Positions 20,440-29,609 are shown, counted from the first letter of the stretch. The stretch is 50,463 nt of DNA from Pseudomonadota bacterium (GCA_018971625.1 JAGXAJ010000027.1:1-50463), one strand, 5' to 3'. Numbers and translations: made by a program. The notes: generated from the sequence alone by a model not told the origin.

Positions 20440-20476
20440 GCCTCGTTCCTAATCAACCTGCCTCGTTCCTAATCAA
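20440..20476. repeat. Short tandem repeat upstream of the dehydrogenase operon
   Basis: Two exact copies of the 17-base unit GCCTCGTTCCTAATCAA start at 20440 and 20460 (20-base period, two turns of DNA). They lie about 40-75 bases before the small-subunit start. Could be a duplicated regulator site or a recent slippage event. Confidence 0.7.
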
Positions 20477-20645
20477 GAAGTCTTAGATGCTGATCAACGC
20501 AATATCGAGGCCGGATCGTTTCTGTTGGCGCAAACGCGCCCACCTCCCTCATTTTGCCTCAGCATTGGCGCCCCGCCGGTCTACAGCCGGAAGACGGCGC
20601 GAAGCCGGGCGCCGTCTTGCATTCCGAGCCGGCCGACCAGTAGCA

Positions 20646-20825
20646 CTACCCGTTCTGGTGCGGAGCCGTTGGCTTGTTGGAATTGCCTGCTCTAGGATTG
20701 CGCGTCGCTTCCCGCGACACCGACTTATCCGGATCAGTGACGTGAACGGTTTCCGCGCGTTGCTTGTCCTTCGGCTGCTCCTCAGCCTGCTTGTTTTTGA
20801 CAATACCTTGGTCGGAATGAGCCAT
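20646..20825 (-). CDS. Small hydrophilic protein, 59 aa, unknown function
   Basis: ATG at 20825 to TAG at 20646. The sequence starts MAHSDQGIVKNKQAEEQPKD and ends NKPTAPHQNG. It is very rich in Lys, Gln, Glu, Asp and Pro with no hydrophobic core, so it is probably disordered. It begins 15 bases after the flavodoxin-like gene stop with a GGAG ribosome site, suggesting cotranscription. Position between the flavodoxin-like protein and the FAD dehydrogenase may mean a helper role, but nothing in the sequence states a function. Real-gene status rests on spacing, ribosome site and non-random composition. Confidence 0.6.
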   Translation of the reverse strand: MAHSDQGIVKNKQAEEQPKDKQRAETVHVTDPDKSVSREATRNPRAGNSNKPTAPHQNG

Positions 20826-20840
20826 TGTTCACTCCAAGAG

Positions 20841-21917
20841 TTATTTCGGATCGGGATCGACGAGACCATTGCCGGGATTTTCCAGTTTGCCGGACCGATG
20901 GAGTTTGACCGCATTGCCAAGTGCTTGCGCCACGTTCCGAACTTCCTGCTGGAACGCTTCGTCCTGATCGAGGGCTTGGTGCGACGTCGCGTATGGCTCC
21001 ATGTAGCCGATATAGCCCTCGCTCTCCGCCATTCCCCCGGCGGATATCAAGCCCATATCGGTCAGCCAGTCGGCCAGCGAGCGGCGCAGCGTCTCGGCGC
21101 CGACGCTGTCACCATGAACCACGATGCCGAAATGCCGCCCCGCCAAATGCCGGGGATATGGCCAGCCGCTCAGCTCAAGCGTCTTGGCTTCTGCAGCCTT
21201 TTTGCCATGAGTTGAAGAAGGATCGGGATTACCGCCGTCGGCGCAGACCAGCCGGTCGATCATGGCTTTCAATGCGGTCGGCGCATGATACCAATGGACG
21301 GGGCTTACGATCATGATGCCATGAGCTGCGACCCATAGCGGATAGATCTCGTTCATCCAGTCATCGGTCTGACCAAGCGAATAGTTCGGATAGCAGCTGC
21401 ACGGCCAGTGACAGAGCGCCATCGAGGTCGAAACGCAGGACTTGCACGGATGGATTTGCTTGCCGAATTCCGATGTCAGCCTTGAAAGATCGAGTATATC
21501 GACCCCCATGCCCATTTCGACGAGAAGCCGCTCGGCCAGCTTGACCAGCCGCCAGGTCTTGGACATCTCGCCGGGGCAGGTATGTTCGCTCCGAGCCGAG
21601 CCGTTGATAAGCAGGATGCGAGGCGTTGCGGCCGTGTCATCGTGACGACGCTGCGCCTGCAGGATGGCTTCTCGAGCCGCCAGCCAATCGACCGCGATCT
21701 CGTAATCAGGATCGGAGAAACCAGGTCCCGCCCGACGCGTCAGCGGAGCCTTGCGCGAGTTGCTGTAAGCGTCCCATGCCGCCGCAACAATCACAGCCAG
21801 TTCTCGCTCAAGGGGCGCAAAGACGGGATCGACAAATCTGCGGCGATAGCGTCTTTCAAATTCTTCGCGCGTCAGTTTGACCGGCGGCATCCCCTTGCGA
21901 ATGTCGACCTCGGTCAT
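20841..21917 (-). CDS. Flavodoxin-like NAD(P)H/FMN-dependent oxidoreductase with cysteine cluster
   Basis: 358 aa from ATG at 21917 (AAGGGA ribosome site). Residues 1-98 form an uncharacterised helical extension. Then comes a flavodoxin_2/NADPH-FMN-reductase fold opening with ILLINGSARS (101-110) and including IMIVSPVHWYHAPTALKAMIDR. A cysteine-rich stretch, C158, C161, C169, C173 and C175, sits where related proteins carry a CxxC, and might bind metal or an Fe-S cluster (inference). Head gene of the minus-strand group that continues to the 59-aa protein, and divergent from paoABC. Confidence 0.75.
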   Translation of the reverse strand: MTEVDIRKGMPPVKLTREEFERRYRRRFVDPVFAPLERELAVIVAAAWDAYSNSRKAPLTRRAGPGFSDPDYEIAVDWLAAREAILQAQRRHDDTAATPRILLINGSARSEHTCPGEMSKTWRLVKLAERLLVEMGMGVDILDLSRLTSEFGKQIHPCKSCVSTSMALCHWPCSCYPNYSLGQTDDWMNEIYPLWVAAHGIMIVSPVHWYHAPTALKAMIDRLVCADGGNPDPSSTHGKKAAEAKTLELSGWPYPRHLAGRHFGIVVHGDSVGAETLRRSLADWLTDMGLISAGGMAESEGYIGYMEPYATSHQALDQDEAFQQEVRNVAQALGNAVKLHRSGKLENPGNGLVDPDPK

Positions 21918-22336
21918 TTCCCTTGTTCCCTCCAGCAGAAATGTCCTCAGCTTTAATCCGACGCTGTTGGCTTCGTTCCTGCGTGAGCGGCTCACTTAGC
22001 CTAATTTGGAACCTGCTCGCTTGCGGCATATCAGGCGGAACATGCATGAAAGATCATCCGCCCTGGAAATTGAGTCGAGCACCTTGCTGCCCAAACGCCA
22101 AGTCGAGTCGCCGATAAAAGGCCAAAGAAGAAAACAGCGGCGCGACAAGGAGTTCTTGCACCGACGGAACCAGTATCGAGGCGCCTCGTCGCAACGGCGA
22201 GTGCCCTTTCGCGCGTCCGGAATTGATAGCTCGTTACTAGAAACTTTCATTCGATCGAGGCGTTTCGGACTGCATCGTTCGCCTTCTGCTCCAGCTGCAC
22301 AGGCGCGCGTCGCTCGTTCCAACGGCGGAGGCCATC
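21918..22336. promoter_or_regulatory. Divergent control region between the flavodoxin-like gene and paoABC
   Basis: 419 gene-free bases that must hold the promoters for both the minus-strand oxidoreductase group and the plus-strand pao operon. I see no clear dyad or reliable -35/-10 pair, and there is no regulator gene next to it. Confidence 0.4.
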
Positions 22337-22963
22337 ATGACCAACCAAAAGGATTTCCCGGCAGGCCCCGGTTTCAATCGACGTACGTTCATCGGCGCAG
22401 CCGCCGGAACAGCAGTTGCGCCTATCGTGGCCAAAGCCGCCGGAGCTTCCGGCGGTCCGGCCGCGACATCTGACCCATCGCTGCCGGTGGATGTGAGCCT
22501 CGACATCAATAGTGCGACGAGATCGCTCAGGATCGACGCTCGTACCACACTGCTCGACGCGCTGCGTGAACATACCGGCTTGACCGGCAGCAAAAAGGGC
22601 TGCGATCACGGCCAATGCGGCGCCTGCACCGTCTTGATCAATGGGCGCCGCGTGTTGTCGTGCCTGACGCTGGCGGTCGTTGCGCAGGGCCAGCGGATTG
22701 TCACGATCGAAGGTCTCGCTGAGGATGGCGAGCTGCATCCGATGCAGCAGGCATTCGTCGATCAGGACGCCTTCCAGTGCGGCTATTGCACGCCTGGACA
22801 AATCATGTCCGGCATAGCCTGCGTCCGCGAAGGTCATGCCGGCAGTGATGATGCGATTCGCGAATACATGAGCGGCAACATCTGCCGTTGCGCTGCCTAT
22901 CCCAACATCGTCGCGGCCGTCAGGCAGGCCGCTCGCGCCATGTCCGACGAGCAGAAAGGCTGA
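22337..22963 (+). CDS. paoA: Periplasmic aldehyde oxidoreductase, [2Fe-2S] subunit
   Basis: 208 aa. A Tat signal with NRRTFIGAAAGT (residues 14-25) exports the folded complex. Two [2Fe-2S] sites follow: the plant-ferredoxin type at C89, C94, C97 and C109 (KKGCDHGQCGAC) and the second type at C148, C151, C183 and C185 (CGYC...CRC). Relays electrons from the molybdenum centre toward FAD in PaoB. Same order (A-B-C) as the E. coli paoABC operon, with PaoB starting 4 bases later. No paoD (XdhC-like maturation) gene follows here. Confidence 0.9.
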   Translation: MTNQKDFPAGPGFNRRTFIGAAAGTAVAPIVAKAAGASGGPAATSDPSLPVDVSLDINSATRSLRIDARTTLLDALREHTGLTGSKKGCDHGQCGACTVLINGRRVLSCLTLAVVAQGQRIVTIEGLAEDGELHPMQQAFVDQDAFQCGYCTPGQIMSGIACVREGHAGSDDAIREYMSGNICRCAAYPNIVAAVRQAARAMSDEQKG

Positions 22964-22967
22964 GGCG

Positions 22968-23984
22968 ATGCGACCGTTTGTATATCAACGGGCGAGCGAC
23001 GCGCCGTCCGCGATCCAGAATCTGGCGACCGCCACCGCCGCCAATAATGTCCTGACCGAAGCCTCGGCGCAGCCGCTGGCAGGCGGTACGACGCTGATCG
23101 ATTTGATGAAGCTCGACGTCATGCGGCCGAAGGCGGTCGTCGACATCAACCCGCTTGCCGCTTCATGGTCCAACGTCAGCCTCGACGATGACAATCTGCG
23201 TTTAGGAGCTCTAGCGCGGATGTCCGACGTCGCCGCGAATCCGGAGATTCAGCAGCATTACCCCGTCATCGCCGATACGCTCAAACTGGCCGCGAGTCCC
23301 CAGTTGAGAAATATGGCCTCGCTCGGTGGCAATGTTCTGCAGCGCACCCGTTGCAGTTACTTCCGGGACGTCAGCTACCACAACTGCAACAAGCGCAACC
23401 CGGGATCCGGGTGCGCAGCACTGGAAGGTTTCAATCGCAGTCACGCGGTGCTCGGAACCAGTGAGCAGTGCATTGCGACTTATCCCGGGGATTTCGCCCA
23501 GGCGCTGATGGCGCTCGACGCCACGGTCGAGATTACCGGACGATCCGGCGTCCGAAAGATCCGGTTCTCCGATTTACACAAGCGACCGGGAGAGTCGCCG
23601 CAAGCCGAAACCACTTTATCCCCGGGCGAACTGATCTCCGCCTTCTTGATCCCCGGCCCCTGGCCACGATCGGTCTATCTGAAAGTGCGGGACCGCCAAT
23701 CCTACGAATTCGCGCTGGCCTCGGCCGCGGTCGCTCTCGACCTGCAGGACGAGGTCATGCGCGACGCCCGGATCGCGCTCGGCGGCGTTGCAGCGGTTCC
23801 GTGGCGCGCGCGGGAGGCTGAGGCCATACTCAAGGGACAGAAGTTCGACGACGCGCTCATTGACCGCGCGGCGGATGCGGCTTTTGCCGATGCCCGCCCG
23901 CACAGGCACAACGTGTTCAAGGTTGCGCTCGGCAAGCGCGTGATTTCGCGCGCATTGCATCAGGCCGCAACGATGGAGATTTGA
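22968..23984 (+). CDS. paoB: Periplasmic aldehyde oxidoreductase, FAD/[4Fe-4S] subunit
   Basis: 338 aa, CO-dehydrogenase-flavoprotein/XDH FAD-binding fold with LAGGTTLIDLMK (about 37-48) and ASLGGNVLQRTRC (117-129). Cysteines C129, C140, C149 and C168 in the CSYFRD...CNKRNPGSGC region reproduce the extra [4Fe-4S] site that separates PaoB-like proteins from ordinary XDH medium subunits. Lies between paoA and paoC in one operon. Confidence 0.9.
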   Translation: MRPFVYQRASDAPSAIQNLATATAANNVLTEASAQPLAGGTTLIDLMKLDVMRPKAVVDINPLAASWSNVSLDDDNLRLGALARMSDVAANPEIQQHYPVIADTLKLAASPQLRNMASLGGNVLQRTRCSYFRDVSYHNCNKRNPGSGCAALEGFNRSHAVLGTSEQCIATYPGDFAQALMALDATVEITGRSGVRKIRFSDLHKRPGESPQAETTLSPGELISAFLIPGPWPRSVYLKVRDRQSYEFALASAAVALDLQDEVMRDARIALGGVAAVPWRAREAEAILKGQKFDDALIDRAADAAFADARPHRHNVFKVALGKRVISRALHQAATMEI

Positions 23985-23985
23985 G

Positions 23986-26277
23986 ATGTCAATCACCGCG
24001 CCCGAACCGAAGGCCAATATGGGCCAGCCCATCCCGCGTTACGATGCCGCCGCCAAGGTGACCGGCAAAGCCCAATACGCCGCCGACGTGCCACTGGTGA
24101 ATCCAGCCTATGCCTGTCTCGTCACCAGTTCGATCGCCAAGGGACGGATCGATGGTTTCGACATGACCGCGGCTAAACAAGTACGCGGGGTCATCGACAT
24201 TGTCACTCACGAGAATGCGGAGCAACTGAAAGAGGCAAAACTGTTCAGCAATGGTGGTTATGCCGGCACCACGATCCAGCCACTGAAATCCGCCGATGTT
24301 GCGCATACCGGCCAAATCGTCGCGGTCGTCGTCGCCGAAACGTTCGAGGCGGCGCAGCAGGCCGCCTACGCGATGAAGGTGAATTATACCGCCGCGATGC
24401 CGAGCGCGACGTTTGACTCCGCCGGTACGACGTCGGCCCCCGCCAAGGGGCAATTGGCCCAGTTCAAGGAGGATCCGAAGGTCGGCGACTTCGCCAAAGC
24501 TTTCAATGATGCCGAGATCAAAGTGAGCGCCGCCTATGAGACGCCGCCCCAGCATCATAATCCCATGGAATTGTTCGCGACCAGTTGCGTTTGGCTTGGC
24601 GACAGCCTGACGATCTACGAGCCGAGCCAATACGTCTACGGCCTGAAAAACGGAGTTGCCGAGCAACTCGGCATCGATGCGGACAAGGTGCGGGTCATCA
24701 ACGCCTATGTCGGCGGGGCTTTCGGCTCCAAAGGTTCAATGACTCCCAGAACGGCGATCATCGCCAGCATTGCGAGGCGGTTGGGACGCCCGGTCAAACT
24801 GGTTGCTACCCGCGCGCAGGGATTTACGATCGCAACCTTCCGCGCCGAAACCCGTCATGAGATTCAGATCGGCGCGAGGCGCGACGGCCATCTGACTGCG
24901 CTGCGTCATGAGAGCTGGGAGGTTTCGTCCCGACCTGACCCCTACGCCGTCGGCGGCACCAAGACTACCACGCGGCTTTACGCTTGCCCAAATATCGAAA
25001 GTCGGGTCTCGATCGTCCGTGCCGATCGCAACACGCCGGGCTTCATGCGCTCGCCACCGGAAGTGCCCTACATGTTCGCACTGGAAAGCGCGATGGATGA
25101 ACTCGCGGTCGCCCTGAATATGGATCCGGTCGAACTGCGTCGCGTCAATGATACGGCAAAAGAGCCGATCAGCGGCAAGCCCTATACGTCACGATCGCTG
25201 ATGGCGTGTTACGACCAGGGTGCAAGGGCTTTTGAGTGGGAGAAGCGCTCTCCTCAACCGAAATCGATGACCGAGGGCGATTGGCTGATCGGATATGGCT
25301 GCGCGACAAGCTGCTATCCCACGCAAATGGCGCCAGCGGCCGCGCGGGTTCGTCTGCAACGCGACGGCCGGGTCCGCGTCGAGATCGCCGGGCAGGAGAT
25401 CGGCAATGGCGCCTATACCGTGATCGGTCAGGCAGCCGCCGAAAAGCTCGGCGTGCCCGTTGAAAAAGTCTCGGTATTTATCGGCGACAGCGATCTGCCG
25501 CCGGCGCCAGTAGCTGGCGGGTCGAATTCCACAGCGAGCACCTGTTCCACCGTAATCAAGGTGTGCGAGCAGGTTCGCCAAAAGCTGTTCGAAGCGCTGA
25601 CGTCGAACGAAAGTCTGACGAACGAGGCCAAAGGGACCGTTGGGATGGGGCAGACCCCGAGCACGCCGTCCGCAAGCAACGATCGTCCACTCGACCTCGA
25701 ACGCGCCTTCGATGCGCTCGGCGTCAGCGTTGTCGAGGAATACGGCGAGTGGAAACCGGAAGGTGCGCCGATGGATTCATTCCAGGCCATGTACAAGGGA
25801 CAGGTGCGGATGGTTGGCGGCAGCGAGATGAAGGACAAGATCGCCTACGCCTTCGGCGCCGAATTCGTCGAGGTCAGGGTCAACAAATGGACCCACGAAA
25901 TCCGCGTGCCGCGGCTGGTCGGAGCCTTCGCGGCGGGACACATCATGAATCCACGAACGGCACGCAGCCAGCTGATGGGCGGCCTGATCTGGGGAATGTC
26001 ATCGGCGCTGCACGAGGCTACCGAGCTCGACGAACGCTATGCGCGCTATGTCAATGACAATCTCGCGGACTATCTCGTCCCCGTAAATGCCGACGTGTCT
26101 GATGTCGACGTCATCCTGGTGGCCGAGCAGGATGATCATATCAATCCAGCCGGCGTCAAAGGCATCGGCGAACTCGGCAATGTCGGAACGAACGCCGCCG
26201 TCTGCAATGCGATCTTCCACGCTACCGGACAGCGCCTTCGCAAGCTGCCCGTGCGGCTGGAGAAACTGGAGATATAG
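23986..26277 (+). CDS. paoC: Periplasmic aldehyde oxidoreductase, molybdenum-binding subunit
   Basis: 763 aa, xanthine-oxidase-family large subunit. Molybdopterin-binding segments include GGAFGSKG, GFMRSPPEVP and AGQEIGNGAYT. The catalytic base is Glu729 in GIKGIGELGNVG-like context (VKGIGELGNVG). Oxidises aldehydes, often aromatic, to carboxylic acids in the periplasm. The cofactor is probably molybdopterin cytosine dinucleotide, as in the E. coli enzyme (inference). Begins 1 base after the paoB stop. Beside it, on the other strand, is an alcohol/sugar-oxidising flavoprotein system. Confidence 0.92.
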   Translation: MSITAPEPKANMGQPIPRYDAAAKVTGKAQYAADVPLVNPAYACLVTSSIAKGRIDGFDMTAAKQVRGVIDIVTHENAEQLKEAKLFSNGGYAGTTIQPLKSADVAHTGQIVAVVVAETFEAAQQAAYAMKVNYTAAMPSATFDSAGTTSAPAKGQLAQFKEDPKVGDFAKAFNDAEIKVSAAYETPPQHHNPMELFATSCVWLGDSLTIYEPSQYVYGLKNGVAEQLGIDADKVRVINAYVGGAFGSKGSMTPRTAIIASIARRLGRPVKLVATRAQGFTIATFRAETRHEIQIGARRDGHLTALRHESWEVSSRPDPYAVGGTKTTTRLYACPNIESRVSIVRADRNTPGFMRSPPEVPYMFALESAMDELAVALNMDPVELRRVNDTAKEPISGKPYTSRSLMACYDQGARAFEWEKRSPQPKSMTEGDWLIGYGCATSCYPTQMAPAAARVRLQRDGRVRVEIAGQEIGNGAYTVIGQAAAEKLGVPVEKVSVFIGDSDLPPAPVAGGSNSTASTCSTVIKVCEQVRQKLFEALTSNESLTNEAKGTVGMGQTPSTPSASNDRPLDLERAFDALGVSVVEEYGEWKPEGAPMDSFQAMYKGQVRMVGGSEMKDKIAYAFGAEFVEVRVNKWTHEIRVPRLVGAFAAGHIMNPRTARSQLMGGLIWGMSSALHEATELDERYARYVNDNLADYLVPVNADVSDVDVILVAEQDDHINPAGVKGIGELGNVGTNAAVCNAIFHATGQRLRKLPVRLEKLEI

Positions 26278-27253
26278 GAGATATGGTCGTCTGGCGTGAG
26301 ATGGCGCCTCAATCCGTAGAACAGCGCATCGGTATTAACTTGTTTTCGGCGGGTGCACCAACACCAGAGCGCGCGCCGGCGAAAACAGATTGCTCGTCTT
26401 CTTATTGGTAATTTCCTGAAGCTGACACACAGGCCGCGTGCTTGTTCTGGTCGGGAAGATTTCACCGCCGCCATTTCCTGGAGACAGCAACAAGCTTCGA
26501 GCGGACGGCCGAGCATGAGTGCAATGACAATAATCATGTGTTCGTACGGCCACACTTTACTTGGTTTCGCTTTTAGGACCAGCATTGCTCTTCAATAGTG
26601 ACGTTGGACCGCGTATGGTCGCAGACGCTGGCCCTGGAAGTCATTATTCATCTCGGATCAGACTTAAAGCCGGCTGGCCGCTGAGGATATTATATAGAGC
26701 GGTCTTTTTTGAGATGAACATAGATCGGCGGAGACCAATAGGCCGCGGGCCAGGAGCCTGCGGCCTATTTACTGATTGCACCGCCAGTCGACGCTCGAAA
26801 ATCCGGCGGCTGTAAGGATGACCTCACACCAAACGGTAGCGTCCTGACGCTCCTGATCGCCTCGTTAGCCGCGCACAAAAACAAATCGGTTGGATGAACA
26901 GCCGAAGGTGCCGATTGAATGGGCCGTCAATTCGGGAACTTTCGGCAATGAGCTTCATTATTCCTGCAAAACAGGCAATACGCGAGCGCGGCTGTTTGTC
27001 CGCCGCGGCTCTTCCGAGCCCGCGTGGCAGGCGACGTCAGCGGTCGACATCGACCCCATTGAAGCAGGCGTAAGCTTCGCGAAGCTAACTCGGTACGACC
27101 GGGGATCAGGCCTCGCATAGCCGTCAAGAAAGAAAATGATTGATGGAATTCGCAGCAAGACCGTCGTCCATGACCGAGGTTAGAAAACGGCGGATCCCGA
27201 GACAGTTGAGGTCCTCTTCGCGAATATTAGCTTCGACTGTGGCGGCCAACTTC
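26278..27253. other. Long gene-free region after paoC
   Basis: About 975 bases without a gene I can defend. It holds the strong stem-loop at 26737-26769 (listed separately). A 76-codon plus-strand frame at 26890-27120 lacks a ribosome site and recognisable domain. The promoter of the L,D-transpeptidase must lie near the right end. Confidence 0.5.
26737..26769. terminator. Strong 14-base-pair stem-loop, possible paoABC transcript end
   Basis: Perfect arms AATAGGCCGC and GCGGCCTATT extend inward through a G-T wobble and GGC/GCC to C-G, leaving a 5-base loop CAGGA. It has no T-run after it in the plus direction. It lies 460 bases past paoC, so it may be a terminator, a processed-RNA end or a palindromic element. 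Confidence 0.55.
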
Positions 27254-28264
27254 ATGCGCAACGTGCACGTCTTTTTATCCATCATGATCCTGGCGTTGAG
27301 CGTCTCGGTGGCTCACGCCTCACAGCGACTGGACGAACAGACGATCGAAAAGGCCACGTTCTCGGGAAAGCGGTCGGCGGCCCACGGCACGTCACCGCTC
27401 CTTGTCAAGGTCGAGGTTTTGTTGGACCGAGCGCATTTTTCGCCGGGGGAAATCGACGGAAATCTAGGTGAGAACGTGAAGAAGGCACTGACTGCCTATG
27501 CTGACGCGCATGATCTACCTGCGGACCCACCCCTCACGAACGAGACTGTATCGTCGCTCTCAGCGGATACGCAGCCCATCCTCACCCAATATGTTCTGAC
27601 CGATTCTGATCTGAAGGGACCCTTTACCGAACACATTCCTGCAAAGATGGAAGAAATGAAGGGGATGAAAAGGGTTGATTACCGGAACCCGAAAGAAGCC
27701 ATTGCTGAAAAGTTCCACGTCAGTGAGAAATTGCTTGGAATGCTCAATCCCGGAACTTCGTTCAACCAGGTAGGCCAGCAAATCGTGGTACCGAACGTTC
27801 TTGTCGACGAAAGCAAAGGACCGGTGACGAAGATTGATATCGATAAAGATCGGCAGACTGTAAAGGCCTATGGTCCATCAGGCGAACTGGTTGCGTTTTA
27901 TCCCGCAACCGTTGGCAGCAAGGAGAAGCCCTCACCGCTCGGCACGTTCAAGATTATCTCGATAAATCGAAATCCGACCTATCGATATGACCCCAAATAC
28001 AAGTTCAAAGGTATCAAGACAAACAAGCCGTTCGTTATCGGTCCCGGACCCAACAATCCCGTGGGCCTTGTCTGGATTGGTCTTTCGGCGGATGGCTACG
28101 GGATACATGGCACGGCTGACCCGTCCCGGGTGAGCAAGTCGGAATCCCATGGCTGTGTCAGGTTGACGAATTGGGATGCGTTGGCCCTGGCATCCATGGT
28201 GAAAAAAGGCATGCCGGTGCAGTTTGCCGACTCGTCGGTGAAAACCTCATCCGAGGCGAACTGA
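27254..28264 (+). CDS. L,D-transpeptidase (YkuD domain) with N-terminal peptidoglycan-binding region
   Basis: 336 aa from ATG at 27254, chosen because it puts a good signal peptide at the N-terminus (MRNVHVFLSIMILALSVSVAHA); earlier in-frame starts add a charged leader. Residues about 50-105 resemble a peptidoglycan-binding domain, and about 140-185 a LysM-like segment. The YkuD domain (about 192-325) ends in the catalytic set HG (His285) and SHGCVRL (nucleophile Cys301). Makes 3-3 cross-links or attaches lipoprotein or outer-membrane proteins to peptidoglycan in the periplasm. Confidence 0.9.
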   Translation: MRNVHVFLSIMILALSVSVAHASQRLDEQTIEKATFSGKRSAAHGTSPLLVKVEVLLDRAHFSPGEIDGNLGENVKKALTAYADAHDLPADPPLTNETVSSLSADTQPILTQYVLTDSDLKGPFTEHIPAKMEEMKGMKRVDYRNPKEAIAEKFHVSEKLLGMLNPGTSFNQVGQQIVVPNVLVDESKGPVTKIDIDKDRQTVKAYGPSGELVAFYPATVGSKEKPSPLGTFKIISINRNPTYRYDPKYKFKGIKTNKPFVIGPGPNNPVGLVWIGLSADGYGIHGTADPSRVSKSESHGCVRLTNWDALALASMVKKGMPVQFADSSVKTSSEAN

Positions 28265-28473
28265 TACTGATTTGGCCCTTCGCCCTTGCATGACTGCGAA
28301 AGCGCGGCGTCTGGTTTTAAACGCTAGCCTTGGTTAAGCAGGACACCTGCGGCCATCCGTTAGCCCGACGACTTGCATGGGTGACCGGCGAAAAACCAAA
28401 TACGTTTCGGTGGCCGAAACGCCGGTCAAACTTGACCGAAGGTCGAAATCAGAAGAAAAACTCCAATGATTTC

Positions 28474-28550
28474 TGGTCGGAGTGGCAGGATTCGAACCTG
28501 CGACCCCTGCGTCCCGAACGCAGTGCTCTACCGGGCTGAGCCACACTCCG
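28474..28550 (-). tRNA. tRNA-Pro (anticodon CGG)
   Basis: 77 bases including an encoded CCA. Acceptor arms CGGAGTG/CACTCCG, anticodon stem CTGCG/CGCAG around loop TTCGGGA (anticodon CGG, reading CCG codons), and a T arm GCAGG-TTCGAAT-CCTGC are all intact. Suited to this GC-rich genome, where CCG is a major proline codon. Confidence 0.97.
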
Positions 28551-28616
28551 ACAAGACGCGGCTTATAGCCTTGGGTTTTGCACACCGCAAGAACCCGAAT
28601 TGAGGATGCCGACTGG

Positions 28617-29609
28617 GTGAATGTAGGTCTGAAAACACAGGTTTTGCCCGCCGGGGAAGCTGCCACGGCTGCGGCGGCGCGCGTGCTTGCCGATGGAGGT
28701 CTGGTCGGGTTCCCGACCGAGACCGTTTACGGGCTTGGCGCCGATGCCAGCAATCCCGCCGCCGTTGCCCGGCTCTATCGGGCCAAGGGCCGCCCTTCGT
28801 TCAATCCGCTGATTACCCACGTCGTCGACCTTGCGGCTGCCCGGAAAATTGCGCGTTTTGACGCGCAGGCCGCGCGGCTTGCCGAAGCGTTCTGGCCGGG
28901 ACCGCTGACGCTGGTGCTGCCCAAGGCCAGCGGTTGCGCCGTGGCCGATCTCGCGACCGCCGGCCTCGATACGGTTGCGATCCGGATTCCCGCCCACCCC
29001 GTCGCGTGGGAGATCCTGGATGCATTCGGCGGCCCGGTGGTCGCGCCTTCGGCCAATCTGTCCGGCCATGTGTCGCCGACCATTGCGGCCCATGTACACG
29101 GCGATCTGACCGGGCGAATCGACCTGATCGTCGATGGCGGCGCGGTCGATGTCGGCGTCGAATCCACGATCGTCGGATGCTTCGCGGTGCCGACGCTGCT
29201 GCGTCCCGGCGGTTTGCCGCGCGAGGCGATCGAGCGCGTGCTCGGCCGCGCGCTGGCGGGCGTGCCCCAGACCACGGCCGGCGACACCACGGCGCCTCTG
29301 GCGCCAGGCATGCTGGTCTCGCATTACGCGCCGCGCAGCAAGGTCCGGCTCGAAATCGAGCGGGTCGAGGCTGGCGAAGCGCTGCTGGCGTTCGGCCCCC
29401 GGACGGCGCCGGGAGCGGAAGCCGCGGTCGCGGCGATGAACCTTTCGGTGCGCGGCGATCTGGCGGAAGCGGCCGCCAATCTTTTCGGTTACCTTCGGAG
29501 CCTCGATGCCAAAGGCGCGTGCGGCATCGCCGTGATGCCGGTGCCAGATCACGGCCTTGGCGAGGCTATCAACGACCGGCTCCGCCGCGCCGCGATCGGC
29601 CGCAGCTGA
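28617..29609 (+). CDS. tsaC: Threonylcarbamoyl-AMP synthase (Sua5/YciO/YrdC family)
   Basis: Makes threonylcarbamoyl-AMP from threonine, bicarbonate and ATP, the first step of t6A37 modification on ANN-reading tRNAs. 330 aa from a GTG at 28617 (GAGG upstream); a TTG at 28578 in the same frame is an alternative. The YrdC domain shows GFPTETVYGLGADA, KGRPSFNPL and PSANLSGHVSPT. The C-terminal third, after a PGMLVSHYAP linker, is the Sua5 domain that distinguishes Sua5 from the short TsaC form. Stands directly after tRNA-Pro on the opposite strand. Confidence 0.92.
   Translation: MNVGLKTQVLPAGEAATAAAARVLADGGLVGFPTETVYGLGADASNPAAVARLYRAKGRPSFNPLITHVVDLAAARKIARFDAQAARLAEAFWPGPLTLVLPKASGCAVADLATAGLDTVAIRIPAHPVAWEILDAFGGPVVAPSANLSGHVSPTIAAHVHGDLTGRIDLIVDGGAVDVGVESTIVGCFAVPTLLRPGGLPREAIERVLGRALAGVPQTTAGDTTAPLAPGMLVSHYAPRSKVRLEIERVEAGEALLAFGPRTAPGAEAAVAAMNLSVRGDLAEAAANLFGYLRSLDAKGACGIAVMPVPDHGLGEAINDRLRRAAIGRS

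Noticed and set aside
26890..27120. 76-codon frame with somewhat protein-like text (NELHYSCKTGNTRARLF)
   Set aside because: No ribosome site and no recognised domain; left out as a gene, though a decayed remnant is possible.
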